Below, piece after piece: positions 11,815 to 55,662 of a DNA stretch of 64,000 nt. Below the pieces are notes generated by a model that ran no database searches, was not told where the DNA came from, and was given only the letters and a program-made list of their open reading frames with translations. The position numbers and the translations under genes are program-made. The stretch covers positions 22,666,708 to 22,730,707 of the forward strand of contig NC_081151.1 of the NCBI RefSeq assembly GCF_958295425.1. The letters are read 5' to 3'. Position 1 is the first letter of the stretch, and the number at the start of each line of letters is the position of its first letter. Source of the stretch: Solea solea (taxonomy: Eukaryota; Chordata; Actinopteri; Pleuronectiformes; Soleidae).

Positions 11815-12025
11815 CATAATTCAGTGATTAATCAGTAACTTGTTTGGGCCGTAAAATGTGTGAAAACGTTGCTCAGTGTTACCCCGTTCAGTTTGAAGGA
11901 TTTCTTTGTTATTTGGAGCAAACTCAATCAGAAATGATTCACATTTAAGAAGCTGAAAAATCAGAAAACTAGTTTTAATTGATTCATTACCTATTCATTG
12001 TGTTAATAATCGAGCCCTACCTGGA
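11815..12025 (+). mobile_element. family A element copy
   Basis: gattaatcagtaacttgttt, ggatttctttgttatttgga and cacatttaagaagctgaaaa, ending at ataatcgagccctac. It is followed by further related pieces to about 12560, so this part of intron 1 is a cluster. Confidence 0.5.
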
Positions 12026-13189
12026 TATTACGTGATCTCAGTGGGTAGAAATGGACCTTCATCTGTTTCGTGGTGGATTGATTTTCTTGGTTTTGCAAGT
12101 GTTGCAACCTAATTGTTTGCTCCATAAAATGTTGGAAAATGTCAATCAGTGTTTTCATAACCTCAAACTGATGTTTTAGTTTGTCCACAGACCAAAATGA
12201 TTCAGTTTTAATGAGTTTTTAGAAGTATTTTTACTTGAATTAATAATTCAGTAGTGGTTGTAGCCCTAGTTGGATATTATGTGATCTCAGTGGATAAAAA
12301 TGTACCTTTTATCTGTGTTGTTGTGGTTTTAAAAAAAAATACCGTGGATTGATGTTCATATTTAGGATTAGTTTTGTGTAATGTTATTAAGGCTGCAACT
12401 TCATTTTTTTTAATGATTTTCCAGAAAATATTCACATTTAGGAGCTGCAAAATCAGAGAAACTTGTTTTAATTATTGCAAACTGATGAAGTGGTTCTGAA
12501 AACAGTTGGTGATTTAATTTACACTTCTCACTGTGGATGGATGTTCAGATATAGAATGAATTTTTGTGCTTTTGCAGTGTTGTTAAGGCTAAAACTGCTG
12601 CTGCTGCTGCTCCTCACAGCGTGGGCTTCCTGCTCCACTCTCAGCTGATTGGCTGTGGTGCTGGTTGCTGAGTCACATGGAGCGATCTCCTCTGTAGAGA
12701 TCTTTCCTCAGCTCAGCTCAGCTCAGCTCAGGGTTTGGAGTCTGGTGTCTTCTCCACTGCTGCGCTGTAGTGCTGAGGTGTGGTGGGCATTTGAAACATG
12801 AAAGGAAAAGTCACACCCTCCACTCTGGTTTCACAGAGACCTGCAGTGAAACTTCACTTCAGTCGCTTTGGAGACGGTCTGCAGATTTATTAGGCAGCTC
12901 AGTTCATGTGCTGCCAAAGCACTCAGTCATAATCCTCTTAACTCTGTGTGTGTGTCTGTGTGTGTCTGTGTCTGTGTGTGTGTGTCAGTGGGAACAAAAG
13001 AACGTATAAGTATAACTCTGCCAGGTTAGGCTAATTTGTGCATATTAACGTCATATTATAAAACAATGTGAAACAATAATAAACTCATCCGTTTCCTTCC
13101 CTAATCTTCCAAAATCTGATTATGTGTGATAGACTACAGCGCTTAGAAGCTGGTGATTATGGGAGATATTACACACGTTTATTCCGCAG

Positions 13190-13322
13190 ACACACACACA
13201 CACGCACACATATATGTGTGTATATATATATGTGTGTGTATATATATATATATACACACATACATATACATATACATATATACATACACACATATATATA
13301 TATACATATATACCCATATATA
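13190..13322. repeat. alternating CA/TA/TG purine-pyrimidine tract
   Basis: About 130 bp of almost strictly alternating purine and pyrimidine (cacaca, tatata, tgtgtg), with self-complementary halves. Confidence 0.9.
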
Positions 13323-13384
13323 ATTAAAACAGATTAATTTTCCTTTGCGGATGGAACAAGACGTTTGAAAACCTCCTCATTCAG

Positions 13385-13481
13385 GTTTGGTTTCAACATT
13401 TTTCAATATTTTCTGACATTTTATCGATCAAACGACTTGTCATCGACTGATTATGAAAATAAGTGTTAGTTGCAGCCCTGG
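13385..13481 (-). mobile_element. partial family A element, reverse orientation
   Basis: Holds tttttcaatattttctgaca, then a terminal sequence ending gtgttagttgcagccctgg, the reverse of the gggctgcaac end. Confidence 0.5.
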
Positions 13482-13490
13482 ATAAGTTTG

Positions 13491-13835
13491 TAGAGCTGCA
13501 GCTAACGATTATATTCATAATCGATTCATTAAAATAATCGTTTGGTCCCTAAAATGTCAGAAAATGTAGAGAAATGTTGATCAGTGTTTGCCAAACCTGG
13601 AAATGATGATGTTCTCAAATGTCTTGTTTTTGTCCACAAACGGAAATGATTCAGTTTGAATGATTTCTTTGTTTTATGGAGCAAAGAAACCAGAAAATAT
13701 TCACATTTAAGAAGCTGAAACGATCCAAATTCTTGTTTTAATCGTGAAAAAATCGATAAATCGGTTATCAAAATAGTTGACGATTAATTTAGTAATCGAT
13801 GTGTAATCGATTGGTCGAGTAATTGTTTCATCCTT
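13491..13835 (+). mobile_element. near full-length family A element (non-autonomous hAT/MITE-like)
   Basis: Begins tagagctgcagctaacgatt and ends with gagtaattgtttcatcctta. The interior has cctaaaatgtcagaaaatgt, gaatgatttctttgttttat and attcacatttaagaagctga. No coding capacity. It ends about 100 bp before klc1 exon 2. The class is inferred from the inverted ends, not from a transposase. Confidence 0.6.
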
Positions 13836-13940
13836 AGTAGTTTGATTCTGTTTTCCACACTGTGAATCAATTTAGCATTTATTTGTAGTTTTCTCTCTGC
13901 TCGGCTCACACTTTTCTCCCCCTGCTGTGATTTGGACAGG

Positions 13941-40054
<26,114 letters not shown>

Positions 40055-43000
40055 AGGTGACGGGGCGGGCGGAGCCTGTTAGGTCACAGGAAGTGGTGAG
40101 GACGGACTTTCTGTGCTGAGTCATTGATTTGACCAACCGCTGTAAAAAGAAACAAAACATAAAAAATACGTCAAGCGCTTTCACCGCACTTTGAAAGATT
40201 TGTTCTCTTGCAGCGAGTTTCTGGTGTTTTTACGTTGTTTTTGATGAATGAAGACTTTTGCTTTTGAAGTTCTATGTTTACATTTTTGAAATTGATGTTT
40301 TGCTGCTCCGAAGTTTTTTTCTTTGGTTTTTTTTCTGAAATAAGCCTCGGGAATATCCGAGCTCCGCGGTAAAATAACGTAAAATAAAGGCGAGGCTTTC
40401 TCAGGACGGAGGCTTTAGTTTCACACACTGACTGCAAACTTCATTATCTCTCCACACAAAAAAAATCATCCAGGTTTATGTATAAAACAAAATACTCTCA
40501 ACACTTTTACCACGAGAGTGAAGTTTTACAAATCCAACCAAAAAAGTTTATGCAAAACCTATTTAAAGAAAGTTATTATTGTATAAAAAATATTGCTAGA
40601 TAAATAATGTAAGAATTTTCGTAAATCATCGTAAACCAGCGATTCTTAATAGAACCAAAGAAGTGGAATTGAAGGTAAATATATATCAAAAGAAACATAC
40701 AAATGAAATAAAAATACAGATTCTTCAGTGTAAAAATCGGAATTGAATTTACGTTCACTCTGCAAACACGCTCACATTTTACTACGTTATCGTCTTAAAG
40801 TGGTGACGGACTTGAATAAGTTTAATTTGTCAGAATTTGAGGTTAAAGGTCAGAAAAGCCGGGCTTTAAGTGACGTAAGCTCCGTTTTTCGCAGTTTTGT
40901 GTGTACGAGATTTAAAGATTCTTAAAGCGGGTTTATTCACTTTACAGACCGCTGAGTCATCTATCGCTGCCGTGAATGATGACTATGCATTTTCACTGGA
41001 TTCGCCTCTATGCAGACGATGTTCAACAAAACCTTCACAAGCTCAGAAAATAACTTTACTCTTTTATCTTAAGAGAAAGTCTATTAAGTGTGAGTGGTTC
41101 TTCTAAAGTAAGGCTAAATTGTCGGGTTTGACTGGATTATCTTAATCTGGGAACAAAAATCAATGAATTCATACATTATTTTTATATTTTCAGTGATTAT
41201 GTTTGGACCAACACTTTACAAACTTTCTCTTAGGATTGAACAGGACAATTATTTTTTGTATTTTGAATACACTCTCACATTGAACTTTTTTTGTTATTAT
41301 ATTTAAAAAAACAAAACAATTTATTATTATAAAATTTTTAGGGAATTTTTGGTACTTTATTAAACCCTGTAGGTAAATTTCTTATCAGATTATACCTGAT
41401 AAAGTCTGACAGATTTTCTTCCACATAAAAAGAAAAGTTAACCCAGTTCTAATCAAGAAATCAGGAAATTCTGAATTCTACGATAGATTTAAAAAAGAAA
41501 TGTAAAATGCAAAAAAATCCAAAAAGTGTCTTATAAAAAAGTCCGTCCATGATTGGAAGAAGTTTGATAACGAACAAGAAACTGTAAACTCTGTAAATAT
41601 CAGGCAAACAGAAAAAACCACAACTTTAAGGTTATTTTTAAATTATGAAAAATGTTAGCGTTAGTTTTTCTCACAGAAGTTGGATATGCGTGTATTTAGT
41701 TTGTTTTTGTTTTTTTGCAGGGCTGTGCAATAAGCTTTTGTCTGACGTCTCCTTAAATTTGCTTGAACAAATCTTTACATCTCACACTTTGAATTCCAAT
41801 TCTTAAACCTGATGTTAGCTTCGTGTCGTTCAGAGTTTATGTGAAGGTTTTCATTCCAACACTTTATAATGTAACGTTTCAGCTTTTTAAATAAAAATTG
41901 TTTTTGGTTGGTTTCCCAAATAAATAATAATAAAAACACATACACGAAGCCCTGAAATGTAAATAAACAGTAGATTGAATAACTTACAACATTTATAGTT
42001 GTTTTTCTTTCTGTGCCTGCAACAATTTAGTCAAAGTGATTTTTTTTTAAATGTCAAAGATCTCATTTTTAGATGTTTGTTGACTGTTGATCAGTCGGTT
42101 CATCGACCTGCTTCCAGCTCTTATTTCTAATTCTCTCTCGTCTTAATGTAGAATCTCCACAAAGTATCGAGGCACATAAATAACGTAATAAACGTTGGAT
42201 AGTTTTAGTGGGCAACAATTTAAACAAAAAGATGAATTTCTGAAAAAAACTAAATAAAACAATAGTTACATATTTTAATTTGTTACAATTTGTTGCAGAA
42301 GAAGCGGAGGCTCATTTCTCAGCATTTTGCAAATAAATAAGAATTTAAATGAAGATATATATATATATATAAAATATAAAATTCCTTAAACCCAATAAAA
42401 CTGATAAAATAAATAAGTTAAACTACGGAAACAAAGAAAGGCCAAAAATAGTCACATACGTAAAATGACAGACCTGTTCATTCTGGCCTGTTTTGCCTTC
42501 CGTAGTTTTACTTATAAATACTTTATAAGTGATCGTTGGACAAAAGCGAAGCGTCGTCGGCGTACGCATTGTTCCTGCTCACACACACATGTCGCGCTTG
42601 TACAGAGAAAATCCAACAAAAACAGAAGGAAAATCCTGAAATGAAATGATTTCTGAGTGAGGACGATGACTATGTAGCTGATGATTATGATGATGACATG
42701 AATGTAAATTTGTGATTAATGAAAGCACAGTAGTTTTTTGTCGATTGTGTTTGTGAAGGTAAATTTCAGTCTCTTATCTTATTTTTCCTTATATGTGTTT
42801 TCTCCTCTCGTGTCTGTGGACCACGTTGTCGTGTGTGATGTGTGAACTCTTATGCGAGGGTTTATACTCAGTGTCGCCCCCTATCACCCTATAATTGAAC
42901 TGCAGGTAAATGTCAAAAAATTAAAAACAAAAGCAAAATTGTTTTTTTTTTTGTTTTTTTTATAATATTTCCAGTGTATTATCACATACATAAAACAAAC

Positions 43001-43930
43001 CAATCGAATATAATTTTGGATGTATTGATGTCTGGTTGCCATGGCAACATACTGACTGCTGCTCCCTCCACTAATGAGCTCCTAAAAAATGTGGGTTTTT
43101 GTTGACATTATAATTTTATAATCAAACCTTTTTTCCCCCTCTGTGTTAAATGTGTGTTCACAGTAAATAAATGTTTCCTGGTTGAGACTGGCATTAATGA
43201 TACAACCTGTCCTTTATTACACCTGCACAACACACACACACACACTAATTATGCGTTATTTTTTTAAACCTCTTATTTCGTTGTATTACACATGAAGAAT
43301 AAAGTGATTAAACAAAATGAGTTACCTAGTGTCTCTAGATTATTATAGAATATAATGTTTTGTCTGTACTTCCCTCACATTTGTATTGATATTTTTGTAC
43401 TTAAGTTAAATTTAGCTTTTTATTCTGTTAATCAATTTTCTTGAAAAATGTGAGAAAAGTGGGAAAATACATATTATATAATATAATTATTATTTCGTAT
43501 ACCGTCAGTTGACCGTTTAGTAAGTATATATTTTTATTAGGAAAGGTGAATGTAGTTTAGTTAAAAAGTTTAGAAAAGAAAGTTTTTAGAATAGAATTGT
43601 ACAGGAACAGTAAATTCCTGTACAATGAAACTGCAGAAGGTGCAAAAATATGAAATAAAAAATGAAATGTAACAAACAAATAAAAGTAAGATTGAACAAA
43701 AATCGAGAATAAAACACAAAAATAAGATAGGAAACATCAATTACTATTCCAGTCAAACAAAAACAGTAGTTTTGCGCTGCAATTGCAATTGCAATTGCAA
43801 AATATTTTTTTTTCCTCTTGTATTTATTTATTTATTAAAAGCAGTGGCAGAAAAGGTGTAAACATCCAAGAAAAATTAATGATTTAATTTTAATATTGTA
43901 ATTATTGATATAAATATCGATTATAATCAC
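40055..43930 (+). other. klc1 3'UTR and klc1-zfyve21 spacer
   Basis: AATAAA at 40383-40388, 330 bp after the stop, is the first good poly(A) signal. Others (for example near 43160 and 43296) would allow a long 3'UTR. The rest is AT-rich. No coding exon on either strand was recognised, including none resembling xrcc3. ttgcaattgcaattgcaatt at 43777-43799 is a short tandem palindrome. Confidence 0.5.
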
Positions 43931-43989
43931 AGAAGTGTGTGTGTTTATTCAGGGGGCGGTGTCGTAAAAACAAAAACACTCCACTTTCA

Positions 43990-49629
<5,640 letters not shown>

Positions 49630-50280
49630 CGGACAGAGCAGCTGAACTCTGAACCAGGCAGCGCACACACACACACAAGTGTTTGTCCTCCGTCTCCTCT
49701 GAGGTTTCTTTTCTCTTCTTTTCTTTTTTTAATTTAATTAATTAACGTCCGTTCCGATTCTGCTCCTCCACTGATTCCACATCAGCTCTTGATAACCCGT
49801 TCTTATCACGGTCACTTTTACAAGAAAGAAAGAAAGAAAGAAAGAAAGAAATGTTTATATATATATGTATGTTTGAAAAAAAAAACAACAACAATTTTAT
49901 TACCTCTATTCTTCATGTTTACCACAAACAGTCTGATTGTTCTTCCCGTCTTTTTTCTCTCAGGGGATGAAGACACGCGCTTATAACGTTTATATAAAAG
50001 CCACGCCCACTTTAACTTCCTGCTCCTTGACTTTAAATCCAAATGATCCTAAACTACGGCGACACGTGACCTTTTCATAAACCGTTTAAAAACGCGACGA
50101 CTTTATACGCTGCTGTTATTTTTCTCAGTGTGTTTGTTAATGAGGATTTCATTTCCTGGTACAAATCAGGAGACACTTAAAAGACTGCGTCTACAAGTTA
50201 GAGGACAAATCCGCTTTAAAACCCTTTAAATCAGGACAGAAAAGCTGCTTTTGGGGTGTGGACACTGGTTATTTGTCTCT

Positions 50281-50385
50281 GTATGTGTCCCTGTGATGGA
50301 CTGACGACCTGTCCAGGGTGTGACCCCTGCTTTTCACCCTATGTCCGGCTGGGATTGGCACCAGCGACCCTGTGACCCTCGCGTG
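50281..50385 (+). mobile_element. dispersed fish retroelement-like fragment
   Basis: tgtgatggactgacgacctg, tccagggtgtgacccctgct and ctgggattggcaccagcgac form the reverse counterpart of the fragment at 3808-3925. Confidence 0.55.
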
Positions 50386-50657
50386 GAGGATTTTCCACGA
50401 CAGTTCCAGCACGCGGCGGCTCGACTCTGCGACGTTTTGGTATCAGTCACGCCGTTTTTCCATGACTTCATAGCTCCTCCTCAACGTGGGCGGGGTTGTC
50501 ATAGTCCTGGCTGCGCGAAAGTGCCGTGACGTGCTTTTATATACGCGACGCAAACGCACCAATAAAGCACCAATTACCACGTACTGTCCCTCATGGAAAA
50601 GCAAAATAAAACGAGCAGAGTCGAGCTGAACTGCAACTGTGTCGTGGAAAAGCGCCA
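50386..50657. mobile_element. foldback element (family F)
   Basis: Bounded by ggattttccacgacagttcc and aactgtgtcgtggaaaagcg, which are inverted repeats of each other. The interior has caacgtgggcggggttgtca. A diverged relative with aacgtgggcggagccataac is at 60604-60755. Confidence 0.6.
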
Positions 50658-51479
50658 GAGGCGTATTTGTCCTTTAACAGGCGACCGTTGAGCTTTAGAT
50701 TCAGATTCTGTCGTGAAACTTCTGGTCGTGTGTGTGTGTGTGTCTTTTTTTGGTTCTTTTTTCTGCGATAACTGTATAATTTACAAGGATTTACAGATTT
50801 AACTCCTTAGGCGTCTGTCTGGGGAAAACGACGAGATGTTTTCACTGATTCTGGTGAAAACTAAATATAAACGCAGACGTATAATAATAATAATAAATGC
50901 TTTAAATGTACTTTCATGTATCAAAGTTTTGTACGAGATATTTTCTTTAATATTCCTACTTTAACACGTAATGGCGTGATTTTTAAAGCCGAAGTATGAC
51001 TGGAATCAGTTTGTTTTTTCTTCCGTAAAAAAACACTTGTGTACACAGTATTTTCTCTTCCTGTTTGTTGTCGTCATGGTTACCTGCCGCGACGCAAACG
51101 CAGTTCACCGATGTTTGAGTTGGAACGCTCGGGCAGGTCACTCTCACTCGTGCTTCCAGGGACGTACGTGTCGCAAACAGAAAACGTCGACGTGGACTGA
51201 AATGTTTCAAACTTTCGCGTTTGTTTTCACAAATTATGCATTAAAAGGTACATTGTGTGAAATTTAGGAATGGCAAACATAGCAAATGACTGTATCGCCT
51301 TGATATGGGTGTCATTTTAGACCATTTTTTTAAACTGTTGGGCTATTATTTAGTAATTCTCCAACTTTAGAACAAATATTCGTCTCACATAACAAGAAAT
51401 AAACAGCCCGCAACATGACTTTTTTTACAGTCTAAACACATATATATATATACATAAATATGTATGTATGTGTATATAT

Positions 51480-51725
51480 GTATATATATGATTTTTGGGG
51501 TTTTTTTTGTATCGGATTTTATGTTTTTATCTGTCCGATATCCGATACAGTGATTTTGACCAGTATCGGACCGATACTGACCGATACCGATTCCCATCCC
51601 TAATAAAAAAAAACAGCCAAAACAATTAAACACAATAAAAACGGATCAAATAAAATAAATAAAATGGAAATAACATCAAAAAAGATACTTAATACACTAC
51701 TCATATCGGTATCGGTTCAATATCG
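51480..51725. repeat. 'accgataccgattcccatcc' dispersed repeat
   Basis: Clusters of atcgg/ccgat words (gtatcggaccgatactgacc, tcatatcggtatcggttcaa), typical of a fish DNA-transposon terminal region. Confidence 0.45.
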
Positions 51726-53649
51726 GTGCGTTATATTGTGTTGGAGAAAGTACGTAGCCTTGAGTTAGCATCAAAACTGACTACTCCTACAGTATATACA
51801 AATATAAAAGGCTCATTCTGGAGTTAATGGGAAAAACAGAAGTAAAGCACAATTTCTGCAAAATTTCACACACTAGACCTTTAAATCTGATTTTGTTACA
51901 CGCGAGTGAAGGACTCAAAAGTTCAGTTTTGCGTCAGTGGAGACGCCAAGTATTATATTATATTTAGTTACGATCGCCAAGTGTAGAAGATGACGTCACA
52001 GTGACAAACGTCTTTTATTTATCCGTTTCTGACTTTGTTTGAGTGAATCGAGCACAGAGTGAGTTCACCTTTAGTAAAAAAATAAATACTTGTCGTGACC
52101 TTCACCTTTTCCTCTTCCTCCACTTTGTAATGTAAAGTTTATTTTTATACGCTGCTCACCTAAGAACTGAAGTTGTTGTTTGGTTTGAAGCTTCCAGGAA
52201 AGATTTGAGTGAAAAAAAAGGATTATAATCCATAATCTCCTCGTTAGACGTCAGTTATCTTCCATTAAACATCTGATTTATGTGACGGAGGTTGATGTTA
52301 GAGCTGCACAGTTATCAAACATGATGATAAATTACGTTTACAGAACACCATCATGTGGGACTAATTTTGCCGCTCCTCTGGATTATCTTCAATGTTCAAC
52401 AATAATCTGGAGTTTTTGTTGTCACTTTAAACAAAAACCGGTGTATGTACCCTCACACGCTGATTTACTGTCGCCAACTTCATTTATTTTACTGAAAATG
52501 CTCCACAGTATGTCACAACTTTGTTGGATTATTCTGTTGGGAATAAAATCAAGTGTTTATAACTGTTGTGGTGGTGTTTGCATCATTTCAAAGACCATTG
52601 TCTCCATGGAGATCGAATTTTAAATGTCCATTCATGTTGAAAACTTAAAATTAAAAATGATTGACCTTTCTCTCAAGTCCTAAAGAGTCAGCCCAAATGA
52701 ATCAATAAAAGTCATCTGATTTTTCATGTTACACAATTACTGTTTATTTTAAATATATGTATATTTTTAAAGTAACATTTAAAGAACAGACATGTCTCTT
52801 TATGGAGTTAAACTTCATGTGTTTTCCAAACATTTTGGAAGAAAACTACCCTGTTTTCTGTCTAAATATAAAACACATCTCTATGACATAATAATTACAA
52901 AATAAACTCATTAAAGGAAGGAAATAATACATTTAATATCAAGGTATTTAATGTATTATGGTAGTAACAACATTTTACTTCATTTACATGTGATTGAAAT
53001 TCCCAGATTGGTCCATCTGACTATTATTTATTTAAATAAATAAGTAGAATAGGTAGCTAATACATTTTAGTAGCATAGCTAATTTGCTACGTAGCTAATA
53101 TCTATTGAAGTAGTTTAGCTAATTTGCTAGGTAGCTCATATCTATCTATTTCAGTAGTTTAGCTAATTTGCTACATAGCTAATCTATCTATCACCTGTCT
53201 GTTTGTCTGTCTATCTTCACTTTTAATTGCCCGCACTGTCCATTTAAAAGCACTGACGTAAGACGTACCATTACAGTAGCAGAGTAGGGTGGGATTCTCG
53301 TTTGTCTCGCTACGTTGTTTCCCCAGTAATGTAATTTAACTTAATTTTCTTGCGCTCAGGTAATAATATTTCACCACAGATTACCACTTTATGTTTCAGT
53401 AATTTCCTGTTTGTGTTGTTAATTATTATTATTGTTCGGTTTCTGTCTTCCCCCCCCCTCTTCTTCGGACCGTGTTGGTCTCGCCCGTGTCTCCAGCATG
53501 TAAACGCACATGTTGTGTGTGTGTGTGTGTTGATGGTTGCAAGGGTATTACAGCATGTGGCTGAACTGTGAGCGCTGACACACACACACACATATAGAGA
53601 TAAACCTCTCTCTCTCTCACACACACACGCACTCTTTAAAAAAACAACA

Positions 53650-53776
53650 TTAACAGTGGAAGCAGTAGATCCGTGTGTGTGTGTGCGGCAGCAGCAGCAG
53701 CAGCGGCGGCAGACTGGCGTGAGCGTGGCCGCAGTCAGGTTCTCACTGACGGACTCTGCTGCTCCGAAAACACAAG
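53650..53776 (+). other. brf1: brf1 noncoding exon 1 (5' end approximate)
   Basis: GC-rich sequence with CAG/CGG repeats ending in the donor AACACAAG|GTACGT at 53776/53777. It is the nearest good upstream partner for the acceptor at 55633. It contains no ATG that leads into the brf1 frame. Confidence 0.5.
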
Positions 53777-55633
53777 GTACGTCCACTAAACAACAATCCA
53801 AAACCGCAACAACAACCACCACACTTTCTCCGCGTGTCTGTCCCACACTCGGTGCTTCGCTCTCGGCTCGTAGTTTCGTATTAAAGCCGCAGTTTTGAGT
53901 CAGAGTTCGCCGGTTATTAGCATATCTGTGCTAGCTTCGTCAGCTGTCAGCTGTGTGTGTGTACGTGTGCGCGCGTGACAGCTCATTTAACACAAACTTT
54001 ACATGATTTCCACGCTTAGAAGTGATGTGACCGTTATAAAAGAGACACTCAAGCTTTTGTTTTTTGATTTTTTTAAATAAATGGAGACGGAGAGGTGAAG
54101 AGAAGGCTAAATTAGCCGCTGGTGCTTGTTGCAGAGCAGTGCCACGTAGCTAACCGGCGGAAGTTGTGCACAATCATTGCACGAGCCACTGCACGAGCCT
54201 CTGCAACTCACGATTATTGTTGTCAAAGTCGATTAACCTGTTGATTATTTTCCCGATTAACCAGTTAAATGTTTGTTCCATGAAAAATGTTGATAAAGTC
54301 TCAATTACTGGAAAATTATAATATTCTCACAGATTAACCGACTATCAAAATTAAAATAGTCCGTTAACCTGTGGATTATTTTCTCGATGAATCGTGTAAT
54401 GGCTTGGTCCAGACAGTTTCAGAAAATGCTGATCAGTGTTTGTCAGACACTGGAAATGATGATGTTCTCATTCTCAGATGTATTGTTTTTTTCCACAAAC
54501 CAAATTGATTCAGTTTCAATGATTTCTCTGTTATATTACATTATATTATATTACATTACATTACATTACATTACATTTCATGTCATTTAGCAGACGCTAA
54601 TATCCAAAGCGACTTACAAGGGAATTGAGTACAACCTGCCAGGGGTGGAGTACAACTTGCGACCATGATGACCCACCCTGTATCAGGAGCAAAGAAACCA
54701 GAAAATATTCACATTTAAGATCAAATCAGCTTGTTCTTCGGTGAGAATGACCTTCAGACCTTAATGAAGCTATTTTGTGAAAATTGTGTGTTTTACGCTC
54801 AACATTGTCGCCGTGGTGACGTGTTGAATTTTTAATCTTTCTCTATGAAACGGGACGTTGTGGTATCTCAAGTATAAAGCACCAAACTTCACATATTTAA
54901 ACAAAGTCGATCAAGTGTGTACCAAGTACACATGTTTCTGTGGCCATGGAAACATGTTTATGCACTTGAAGCAATGGTTAAAAATCAAATCAAAACACAA
55001 TAAGACACTTTAGCGCTCATTCTTCCAGAAATGTGGTTTTACAGCATGTGCTTGTAGCTGAACAAGCTCAAATCAATATCTCAATGAATATTAATATCAC
55101 GTTTCTGTGATTTCAGCTTCTTAAATGTGAGTTTGTCTACTTTTCTTTGCTCGTCTATGATGGTGCATTTAAGGTCTTTGGTTTTGAGGACGAAACAAAA
55201 CACAGTTTTCACCTGACTCGGCATCACGGCATGATTGGTACAGCTGTTTAGTGATATATCTGTCACATCTCTACCGATATCTCTTGCATGTTTTGAAGCC
55301 TGTCTGAGCCTGAACTGTTTCACAGATTATAGGATTAAAAAAAACATGAAACGTTTGTCCGGGCTGCTCTCGTAAATCAAGGCCTTTGCCTTAATGACTT
55401 ATCCTTAGACAATCCTTCAATTAATAGACCGATATTATCAATCAAAAGTCTCTGGAAGCTTTTATTTTGACAGCTGTGAGTTTTGCAACATATGAATTGA
55501 TTGACTGAATGTTGACTTTAAAAATGTCTTTCTTTTCTTTTTTTCCTCTTGATCAATGATGGGGTCTAAAGGTCCGCGGTTGCAGACGACACATTTCTCC
55601 TGTGTTGATCCTTTTTTCATGGTTTCTCTTCAG
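53777..55633 (+). other. brf1: brf1 5'UTR intron
   Basis: Contains family A pieces at 54225-54480 and 54680-54720, interrupted by another repeat (54538-54685), and one more trace at 55095-55160. Ends TTTCTCTTCAG|GTGTTTG. Confidence 0.6.
54538..54685 (+). mobile_element. 'tttagcagacgctaatatcc' repeat nested in a family A element
   Basis: An ATTAC/ATTAT simple run followed by catttagcagacgctaatat, ccaaagcgacttacaaggga and gagtacaac. The flanks (gatttctctgttatat and ggagcaaagaaaccag) are contiguous in other family A copies. Confidence 0.6.
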
Positions 55634-55662
55634 GTGTTTGAAGCTCCTCAGGCGACGACGCC

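Larger units (their letters stand above)
49630..53640 (+). other. zfyve21 3'UTR and zfyve21-brf1 spacer
   Basis: An AAAG tract lies at 49823-49851. A retroelement-like fragment (50281-50385) is followed by a foldback element (50386-50657). A patch of tatcggaccgatactgaccg type repeat lies at 51480-51725, and gtagtttagctaatttgcta repeats at 53040-53190. AATAAA occurs at 50561-50566, inside the foldback element. No gene seen. Confidence 0.5.

Noticed and set aside
52282..52623. 113-codon frame in the zfyve21-brf1 spacer
   Set aside because: Starts without ATG in an AT-rich region, has no domain and no exon signals.
53310..53846. 178-codon open frame on the minus strand across brf1 exon 1
   Set aside because: Its sequence is cysteine, valine and HTHTH runs coming from GT/CA and CAG repeats. 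It overlaps the noncoding brf1 exon antisense and matches no protein.
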